A DNA stretch of 6,241 nt, from assembly GCA_003506635.1 (NCBI GenBank), contig DNZB01000255.1, forward strand, positions 673-6,913. Direction: 5' to 3'. The DNA comes from Parvularcula sp. GTDB lineage: Bacteria; Pseudomonadota; Alphaproteobacteria; Caulobacterales; Parvularculaceae. Both the position numbers and the translations under genes were made by a program. Below the pieces are notes generated by a model. It saw only the letters and a program-made list of their open reading frames with translations. It had not been told where the DNA came from and ran no database searches. Below are positions 1 through 3,915 of the stretch, piece by piece (the stretch's first letter is position 1; each line of letters starts with the position of its first letter).

Positions 1-249
1 GAAACGCTCGAGCAGATGGAGGAAGCGCTCGAACACGGCGCGCGCATCATCCTCCTTGACAATATGTCCCTGGACGATCTCCGCCTCGCCGTCGCGCTCA
101 ACAAGGGCCGCGCGGTGCTCGAAGCCTCAGGCGGGGTCACGCTCGACAGCGTGAAGGCGATCGCGCAGACAGGCGTTGACGTAATCTCGTCAGGCTCGAT
201 CACTCATTCGGCGCCCTGCCTTGATCTCGGACTCGATTTTCTGATTTGA
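1..249 (+). CDS. nadC: nicotinate-nucleotide diphosphorylase (carboxylating), C-terminal part
   Basis: This is the last 82 codons of quinolinate phosphoribosyltransferase; the 5' part lies outside the window. The cytoplasmic enzyme converts quinolinate and PRPP to nicotinate mononucleotide, CO2 and pyrophosphate in de novo NAD synthesis. The visible part is the end of the alpha/beta barrel. It contains IILLDNMS (about residues 17-24 of the fragment), with the family's conserved Asp, then AVLEASGGV with the conserved Glu and the phosphate-binding glycines, then the closing GVDVISSGSITHSAP and the final LDLGLDFLI. Full-length members have roughly 280-290 residues, so about 200 are missing here. 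The frame is open from base 1, and the first ATG (16) is internal, not a start. The gene converges on the minus-strand gene ending at 269, and I see no good terminator hairpin with a T-tract in the 19-bp gap. Recognition rests on these motifs and is strong. Confidence 0.93.
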   Translation, partial: ETLEQMEEALEHGARIILLDNMSLDDLRLAVALNKGRAVLEASGGVTLDSVKAIAQTGVDVISSGSITHSAPCLDLGLDFLI

Positions 250-268
250 CCCCGGGGGACCAGCGCCG

Positions 269-1021
269 TCACCGCGGTTTCGTCGCCAGCGTGTCGTGGT
301 GGCTGGCGATCAGCGAGCGCAGATAGAACGAAATGTCGGCGCGGTCTTTAAAGCCCGCCGCCTTCGCCGCCGCCTCCTTTTCCGCGTCGCTCATGGCGCC
401 GGGCGCGGCGAAGCTCTCCAAGTTATTGTGAAAGCCGATGGTGAACACATCGACATCAGAGCCGGCGGCGCGGCGGAAGATCATGTTCGTCGTCTGGCCG
501 GTCGCGGCGAGATAGGCGTTCTCCATCCGCCGTTGTTCAAGGAGCGCGTCTTGCTTGCCCGGCGCGGCGGCGAACATCTCGATATGGAAAAGCCCGCTTT
601 CGGCGTAAGCGCTGCGCAAGGTTTCAAGCGGCGGGCCATAGGCGAAGAGGTCTTCTTCAAAGGCGATGAGGCCGTCTTGAGCGTCGAGCAAGGCGCGGTG
701 CGCCGCCGCCGCTGCGGCGCGCTTTTTCTCCTTCGCGGGCGCATGGAAGGAAGCCCAGCTTTCCATCGGCAAGATCACGAGGAGATCCCACTGGTCGCCC
801 TGGCTGTGCCGCATCAGGAAGGGAAAAGGCCGGCCGCCAGCCTCATAATAGCCCGCCGCGCGCGCGGACGCCGCCCAGTCGAGCAAGGCTTCGAACTTGC
901 CGGGCGCGGCGCGCAAGGTTTCGACCCGGTAGAGATAGTCGCCCTCATTTTGCGCCAGCGCCGGCGCGGCCGCCAAGGCGGCGAAAGCGGCGGCGAGCGC
1001 CGCGGCGACGATCGGTTTCAT
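269..1021 (-). CDS. secreted protein with two similar alpha/beta-barrel-like halves, function unknown
   Basis: This encodes a 250-residue protein. I chose the ATG at 1021 because GGGAGGAA lies just upstream of it on the minus strand (1026-1033) and because the protein then begins with a textbook Sec signal peptide: MKP, an Ala-rich hydrophobic core, and ALA|Q cleavage after residue 23. A longer in-frame start at 1075 would put 18 charged residues before the signal. The mature protein looks like an internal duplication. LYRVETLRAAPGKFEALL (about 30-47) matches LFHIEMFAAAPGKQDALL (about 144-161), and each is followed by helix and strand segments such as WDLLVILPMESWASF (78-92) and DVFTIGFHNNLESF (191-204). 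The pattern of beta strand, APGK turn and helix is what dimeric alpha/beta-barrel (NIPSNAP/ABM-like) domains look like, so a ligand-binding or small enzymatic periplasmic role is possible. I see no catalytic motif and do not assign a function. It is co-oriented with mutY but 277 bp downstream of it, so co-transcription is uncertain. Confidence 0.8.
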   Translation of the reverse strand: MKPIVAAALAAAFAALAAAPALAQNEGDYLYRVETLRAAPGKFEALLDWAASARAAGYYEAGGRPFPFLMRHSQGDQWDLLVILPMESWASFHAPAKEKKRAAAAAAHRALLDAQDGLIAFEEDLFAYGPPLETLRSAYAESGLFHIEMFAAAPGKQDALLEQRRMENAYLAATGQTTNMIFRRAAGSDVDVFTIGFHNNLESFAAPGAMSDAEKEAAAKAAGFKDRADISFYLRSLIASHHDTLATKPR

Positions 1022-1295
1022 CCGGTTCCTCCCGCTGAATGCGGCGAGCCTCGCTTTTTTCATCGCCATCGGCAAGCGCGCCGTTCAGCAGGAACACGGG
1101 CGCTCGCGGACAGCCCGCCCCATCGAGAATGATCGCGCAAGATCGCCGGCATGTGGCGCGACGCCGAGGACGGAGCGCTGGAGGATTTCTTCCTCCCGGA
1201 TAATGTTTTCGGCCATGGACGGATCAATGGCGGCGCGGTGCGCGCGCTGTCGTGCGGGTGCGCGGGGTTCGGCGAATGTATAGTGAAGTCTTACC
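1022..1295. other. intergenic stretch without a convincing gene
   Basis: This is about 270 bp between mutY and the secreted-protein gene, both on the minus strand. The best coding candidate is a minus-strand ORF ending at 1085 that could start at ATG 1216 (43 codons, MAENIIREEEILQRSVL...). It has no ribosome binding site before its ATG and resembles nothing I know. The longer version starting at 1336 begins inside the palindromic repeat and is not credible. GGAGGA (1180-1185) and TCCTCC (1191-1196) form a small 6-bp hairpin. The minus strand contains TATACA near 1277-1282, which could be a -10 box, but no -35 partner is visible at the right distance. It may be a decayed gene or a long 5' leader of the secreted-protein gene. 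Confidence 0.4.
1026..1033 (-). promoter_or_regulatory. strong Shine-Dalgarno that fixes the start at 1021
   Basis: Read on the minus strand this is GGGAGGAA, with the GGAGG core six bases before the ATG at 1021. It selects that ATG over the in-frame one at 1075 and agrees with the signal peptide position. It is the best ribosome binding site in the window. Confidence 0.75.
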
Positions 1296-1401
1296 CGCTC
1301 ATCCCGGCGAAGGCCGGAATCTGCTTCTCGCCGCACGCGCCGCCGCTTTCTTTTCGCGCAAGCCGGCCTGCGCTGGTTCAGGGCCTTCGCCGGGATGAGC
1401 G
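1296..1401. repeat. palindromic REP-like element B, spanning the end of mutY
   Basis: There is a perfect 20-bp inverted repeat, CGCTCATCCCGGCGAAGGCC at 1296-1315, with its exact reverse complement at 1382-1401. With one single-base gap the arms extend outwards by a further TTAC (1291-1294 and 1402-1405). The 66-bp centre includes a second GC-rich segment (CCGGC-GAAG-GCCGG spans the inner edge of the left arm). The arms contain TCATCCCGG, which is also in element A. The left arm contains the mutY stop codon (TGA, 1301-1299 on the minus strand), and the whole element apart from its last bases is translated as the MutY C-terminus. Structurally it resembles REP/palindromic elements that are dispersed between genes in many proteobacteria. 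Membership of a genome-wide family is inferred, since only this window can be seen. Confidence 0.82.
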
Positions 1402-2552
1402 GTAAAGGCCACGGCCCGTTCCACCGCCTTGCGCATCACCGTCGGCAGCCTCGCTTTTTCCGGCGCGATCCATTGCTGACCGGGGCCGGCGCGAAATCCC
1501 TTCGGCGTGCGCGCGGTCATCACGTCGAGTTCGAGTTGGAAATGCGTGAAGGTGTGGGTGACGGTCCCGGCGGGACGCCAATCGCCTACGCCGAAAACGC
1601 AAGCTCCGCCGTCATCCCGGGGCGCGACAAAGTCGCGAGCCCGGGATCGATCTCCTGAACCGCCGGCGCCTCGAATGGCAGGGGCGGGAGATGGACCCCG
1701 GGTTCCGGCTGCGCCAGCCCCGGGGTGACGATGTTCGGGGGTTGACGCCTCAACCCACGCCGCTCCCGGCAACCCAAGCATGCCGCCGAGCAAACCCTTT
1801 TCCGGGCGGCGTTCGAAGAGGATCTCCCCGCGTTCATTGACAAGCGCGTAAGCGACGCCGCGCCGAAGGGGCTTTGCCGCCTTCATCGCCTTGACCGGCA
1901 GCGTTTCGGCGACGCCTGTCGCCCGGGCCTCGCAATGCTCCGAGAGCGGACAAAGGAGGCAATTCGGCGCGCGCGGCGTGCAGACCCCGGCGCCGAGGTC
2001 CATGAGCGCCTGCGCGAAATCCCCGGAGCGTTTCACGGGCCAAAGCGCGCTCATCGCTGCTTTGAGTTCCGGTTTCGCCTTCGGCAGGGGCGTCGCGATC
2101 GCAAAGAGCCTTGCGGCGACGCGCTCGACATTGCCGTCCATCACGACTGCGCGCCGGTCGAAGGCGATCGCCGCGATCGCCGCCGCCGTATAGTCGCCGA
2201 CACCAGGCAGCGCGCGCAGCCCTTCCTCCGTATCCGGAAAACGCCTGAGCGCGGCGACCTCAACCGCACATTTATGAAGGTTCCGCGCCCGCGCGTAATA
2301 GCCGAGCCCCGCCCATTCGCTGAGCACGTCATCGAGAGGCGCGTCGGCCAGCGCATCGACCGAAGGCCAGCGCGCGAGAAACGCCTCGTAACGCGGGCGA
2401 ACGGTCGCGACCGTAGTCTGCTGCAGCATCACTTCGGAGAGCCATACGCGATAGGGATCGGCGCGCGCCTGAGACTTCGGCGGCGCGCGCCAGGGGAGCG
2501 TGCGCGCGTGTCTGTCATACCAGCGCAGCAAGACTTTCGGGATGGCGGACAT
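1299..2552 (-). CDS. mutY: A/G-specific adenine DNA glycosylase MutY, with repeat-derived insert and tail
   Basis: MutY removes adenine mispaired with 8-oxoguanine in base-excision repair. The protein has 417 residues, against about 350 in typical members. The catalytic core is intact: YRVWLSEVMLQQTT with the catalytic Glu40, the helix-hairpin-helix LPGVGDYTAAAI (115-126), VVMDGNVERV with catalytic Asp139, and the iron-sulfur ligands C191, C198, C201 and C207 in the expected Cx6Cx2Cx5C spacing. The NUDIX-like 8-oxoG recognition domain follows (about 230-380), including GLLGGMLGLPGAAW (253-266) and THTFTHF (332-338). Two parts are abnormal. Residues about 275-314 are encoded by palindromic element A, in a linker of the NUDIX-like domain, and the frame resumes exactly at GDWRPAG. 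Residues from about 385 to the end come from element B, which also provides the stop. The start at 2552 suits the family N-terminus (LLRWYDRHARTLPWR), although no clear Shine-Dalgarno precedes it. The gene is divergent from DUF721, with 29 bp between starts. Confidence 0.95.
   Translation of the reverse strand: MSAIPKVLLRWYDRHARTLPWRAPPKSQARADPYRVWLSEVMLQQTTVATVRPRYEAFLARWPSVDALADAPLDDVLSEWAGLGYYARARNLHKCAVEVAALRRFPDTEEGLRALPGVGDYTAAAIAAIAFDRRAVVMDGNVERVAARLFAIATPLPKAKPELKAAMSALWPVKRSGDFAQALMDLGAGVCTPRAPNCLLCPLSEHCEARATGVAETLPVKAMKAAKPLRRGVAYALVNERGEILFERRPEKGLLGGMLGLPGAAWVEASTPEHRHPGAGAAGTRGPSPAPAIRGAGGSGDRSRARDFVAPRDDGGACVFGVGDWRPAGTVTHTFTHFQLELDVMTARTPKGFRAGPGQQWIAPEKARLPTVMRKAVERAVAFTAHPGEGPEPAQAGLREKKAAARAARSRFRPSPG
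1610..1730. repeat. palindromic REP-like element A, inserted in frame in mutY
   Basis: The outer arms are CGTCATCCCGGGGC (1610-1623) and GCCCCGGGGTGACG (1717-1730), inverted repeats matching at 13 of 14 positions. Nested inside, 1640-1655 and 1687-1702 are inverted repeats matching at 14 of 16. Locally it also folds as two hairpins: 1616-1645 (CCCGGG and CGCGAC-AAA-GTCGCG stems) and 1695-1726 (ACCCCGGG with CCCGGGGT). The 121 bp lack stop codons in the mutY frame and encode residues about 275-314, rich in Gly, Pro, Ala and Arg, unlike any MutY domain. The 9-mer TCATCCCGG is shared with element B. That it was inserted, rather than diverged in place, is inferred from the nested palindromes, the foreign composition of the peptide and the intact MutY sequence on both sides. 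Confidence 0.82.
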
Positions 2553-2570
2553 CGGGCGCTGCTTATGCTA

Positions 2571-2591
2571 ATTTCACCGGGATGATGAAAT
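2571..2591. promoter_or_regulatory. short inverted repeat in the mutY/DUF721 divergent gap
   Basis: ATTTCA (2571-2576) and TGAAAT (2586-2591) form a 6-bp inverted repeat around a 9-bp centre, CCGGGATGA, that contains the DUF721 start codon. A divergent gap of only 29 bp has to hold the signals of both genes, so an operator here could control both. Arms of six bases can arise by chance, and no regulator is identified. Confidence 0.25.
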
Positions 2592-3001
2592 CCCCGCGCC
2601 GCCCGCCGCTTCGCGACCCAGGTCCCCCGCCGCCGACGCGGGGGCCGCGCGCCGCGCCGCCGCCGCTGTCGCGTTTTTCGACGGCCTTGATCGCCAGCCT
2701 CGCCCGCCAGACGCGCTTCGTCGATCCTGACATCGCCGCGCGCTGGACGGAGCTTGCGGGGCCGGAGCTGTCGAAGCTCTGCCGGCCGGGGCGGCTGACC
2801 GGCGGCGGGACCGGCCGGACGCTTGAGGTCATCGTGCCGCATGGCGCGGCGGCAGCCTCGGTCGAGTTCGCGGCGGAGACGCTGCGCCGGCGCCTCAACA
2901 GTTATTTCGGACCGGAGGCGATCGGCCAGATCGCGGTCCTTCAAGGGCCGGCCCCGGTGGGCGCGCCAAGGCCACGTTTCTCGCGCTTTCGGGAGCTCTG
3001 A
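2582..3001 (+). CDS. DUF721 (DciA-like) protein
   Basis: This is a 139-residue basic protein. Residues about 34-125 fit the DUF721 family: FVDPDIAARWTELAGPELSK (46-65) followed by LCRPGRL is the family's 'W-x-E-x-x-G...a-x-P-x-x-l' segment, then the strand LEVIVPHGAAAASVEF (81-96), a helix ending LNSYFG (105-110), and the closing strand IGQIAVLQGPAP (114-125). In bacteria without DnaC or DnaI, DUF721/DciA proteins load or operate the replicative helicase DnaB; whether this one does so is inferred from family membership. The first 30 residues are Pro/Arg-rich and probably disordered. ATG 2582 and ATG 2585 are both possible starts, and neither has a Shine-Dalgarno, so the message may be leaderless or the start may lie elsewhere. 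It lies next to mutY and upstream of the DsbA-family gene and smc, an order I recognise from other alphaproteobacteria. Confidence 0.82.
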   Translation: MMKSPRRPPLRDPGPPPPTRGPRAAPPPLSRFSTALIASLARQTRFVDPDIAARWTELAGPELSKLCRPGRLTGGGTGRTLEVIVPHGAAAASVEFAAETLRRRLNSYFGPEAIGQIAVLQGPAPVGAPRPRFSRFREL

Positions 3002-3011
3002 TCCCTGAATT

Positions 3012-3039
3012 GTCGAGGTTTTTTTCAGGAAGCCTCGAC
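3012..3039 (+). terminator. stem-loop after the DUF721 gene
   Basis: GTCGAGG (3012-3018) pairs with CCTCGAC (3033-3039). In RNA the stem can extend by five U-A/U-G pairs between the T-tract (3019-3023) and GGAAG (3028-3032), giving about 12 bp with a UUCA loop. It starts 10 bases after the DUF721 stop. No T-run follows it, as the seven Ts are inside the hairpin, so it is not a canonical intrinsic terminator. It may be a 3'-end stabiliser or a weak terminator. GGAAG can alternatively pair with CTTCC (3040-3044), which excludes the long stem. Confidence 0.35.
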
Positions 3040-3053
3040 CTTCCGCGGCGACA

Positions 3054-3081
3054 TTGTACAACCGCGATCCGCCTTGCTATT
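3054..3081 (+). promoter_or_regulatory. candidate promoter of the DsbA-family gene
   Basis: TTGTAC (3054-3059) and GCTATT (3076-3081) are separated by 16 bp. The second resembles the GCTA-type -10 region of alphaproteobacterial housekeeping promoters. The predicted start would be some 35-40 bases before the ATG at 3126. The -35 box lies in the palindrome TTGTACAA (3054-3061), which could also be a regulator site. The match is partial. Confidence 0.4.
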
Positions 3082-3125
3082 CCGCCCGCAAACACCTCCT
3101 TTGCGAAGTCTCGAAAGGTCGCCCC

Positions 3126-3797
3126 ATGTCGCTTGGACTGATCCGCGCCGCGCTGCTTTCCGCGCCGTTCCTTATCGCCGCCTGCTCCAAGGCCTCGTCC
3201 GAGGCTCCTGCCGGCGAGGCCGCAAAACCAGTCGCCGGCGCGTCGAAGTTCGAAATCCTCCCGACCGACATGGTGCTGGGCAAGGCGGATGCACCAGTGA
3301 CGCTTGTCGAATATGCGTCCGTCACCTGCCCGCACTGCGCCGCCGTCGCGGTGCAGATCATGCCGGGGGTCAAGGAAAAGTTCATCGACACTGGCAAGGT
3401 GAAGCTCGTCTTCCGCGAATTCCCGACCGCGCCGGCGAATTTCTCGATCATCGGCTCGCTGCTGGCGCGCTGCGCGGCGGAAAAAGCGGGGCCTGAGGCC
3501 TATTTCCTCGTCACCGACGCGCTGTTCCGCCAGCAGAAGGCGTGGGTGTCAAAGGACGCCCGCGCCGAGCTGGTGAAGATCGTGGCGCAGACCGGCATGG
3601 ACGAGGCCGCGGTCGACGCCTGCGTTAAGCGCGAGGACCTGCAAAAAGTCATCAACGACAATGCGACCATTGCGCTTGAGAAATACCAGGTCAGCGGCAC
3701 CCCGACTTTCTTCCTCAACGGCGAGAAGCTGCCAGTGAAGTCGCCGGAAGACTTCGAAAAGGCGCTCGCCGATGCGGTCGCCAAAGCCGGAGCCTGA
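3126..3797 (+). CDS. DsbA-family thiol-disulfide oxidoreductase, predicted lipoprotein
   Basis: The product has 223 residues. The ATG at 3126 is preceded by AAAGG (3114-3118) at 7 bases, and the N-terminus is then a lipoprotein signal: MSLGLIRAALL, a hydrophobic core, and the lipobox IAAC with the lipidated Cys20. A low-complexity tether (21-40) follows. The thioredoxin fold starts near 45, with VTLVEYASVTCPHC placing the active-site CPHC at 68-71. The cis-proline loop is VSGTPTFF with Pro193, and the helical insertion lies between, about 80-180. This is the arrangement of DsbA/BdbD/DSBA-like proteins that oxidise or shuffle disulfides of exported proteins, here probably anchored to a membrane from the periplasmic side. 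Two further cysteines, C116 and C166, lie in the helical domain and could form a structural or accessory disulfide. A longer in-frame start at 3054 would spoil the signal sequence. Substrates cannot be told from the sequence, and the gene shows no functional link with smc. Confidence 0.92.
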   Translation: MSLGLIRAALLSAPFLIAACSKASSEAPAGEAAKPVAGASKFEILPTDMVLGKADAPVTLVEYASVTCPHCAAVAVQIMPGVKEKFIDTGKVKLVFREFPTAPANFSIIGSLLARCAAEKAGPEAYFLVTDALFRQQKAWVSKDARAELVKIVAQTGMDEAAVDACVKREDLQKVINDNATIALEKYQVSGTPTFFLNGEKLPVKSPEDFEKALADAVAKAGA

Positions 3798-3808
3798 TGG
3801 CGCGCGAT

Positions 3809-3817
3809 TTATCCACA
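3809..3817 (+). promoter_or_regulatory. perfect-consensus DnaA box upstream of smc
   Basis: TTATCCACA is an exact match to the 9-mer recognised by DnaA (TTATNCACA). It lies 11 bases after the stop of the DsbA-family gene and 94 bases before the smc GTG. I found no second copy in the window, so this is not an origin. In GC-rich DNA a perfect copy in a 114-bp gap is unlikely by chance, though a single box does not prove binding. Confidence 0.6.
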
Positions 3818-3846
3818 ATGCGGGCGCTGAAATTGCCGCCCCCGGA

Positions 3847-3862
3847 GAATCGGCGATGAGTC
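3847..3862. promoter_or_regulatory. pair of GANTC (CcrM-type) methylation sites
   Basis: GAATC (3847-3851) and GAGTC (3858-3862) lie 11 bp apart. GANTC is the target of CcrM, the cell-cycle-regulated adenine methyltransferase of alphaproteobacteria. By eye I find only seven GANTC sites in the window (also at 230, 1317, 4228, 4878 and 5088), so two in this short gap stand out. Whether the host has CcrM is not visible here. Confidence 0.45.
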
Positions 3863-3915
3863 GGTCCCTCGCCGCTGCGGCGCAAGTCATGCGCCCGTCA
3901 GGAATGTGTCCGTGA
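3856..3915 (+). CDS. 19-codon leader ORF overlapping the smc start
   Basis: ATG 3856 is preceded by GGAGA (3844-3848) at a normal distance. It opens a 19-codon frame (MSRSLAAAAQVMRPSGMCP) whose stop TGA (3913-3915) overlaps the smc GTG (3912-3914) in the four bases GTGA. Such overlaps are typical of translational coupling. The peptide has no recognisable motif and may matter only through its translation. It could be a chance ORF, and no homologue is known to me. Confidence 0.35.
   Translation: MSRSLAAAAQVMRPSGMCP

Noticed and set aside
296..1132. Long + strand ORF opposite the secreted-protein gene (278 codons)
   Set aside because: The minus-strand frame has a ribosome site, a signal peptide and internally repeated domains; this frame is Arg-rich and motif-free.
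1190..1198. Second strong Shine-Dalgarno-like string (GGGAGGAA on the minus strand)
   Set aside because: No ATG, GTG or TTG follows at a usable distance. It is probably chance, or part of the small GGAGGA/TCCTCC hairpin.
1277..1283. TATACA on the minus strand as a promoter -10 box
   Set aside because: No TTGACA-like hexamer lies 16-18 bp upstream; the region there is the GC-rich repeat arm.
1085..1336. Minus-strand 83-codon ORF between mutY and the secreted-protein gene
   Set aside because: Its first third is translated repeat element B and no ribosome site precedes its ATG codons; the remaining 43-codon version has no recognisable sequence. Kept only as a note on the intergenic stretch.
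1299..1730. mutY as a pseudogene broken by repeats
   Set aside because: The frame stays open through both elements, and all catalytic, iron-sulfur and 8-oxoG-domain motifs are present in order.
3012..3044. H-type pseudoknot made from the two competing stems
   Set aside because: There would be no bases left to cross the 7-bp first stem, so the stems can only be alternatives.
3904..3908. ATG 3904 or GTG 3906 as the smc start
   Set aside because: ATG 3904 is in another frame and stops after three codons; GTG 3906 is only two bases from the AGGA site, whereas GTG 3912 has proper spacing and the canonical SMC N-terminus.
3798..3911. Replication origin, suggested by the DnaA box
   Set aside because: Only one DnaA box, no cluster, no AT-rich unwinding stretch, and no dnaA, hemE or parA neighbour.
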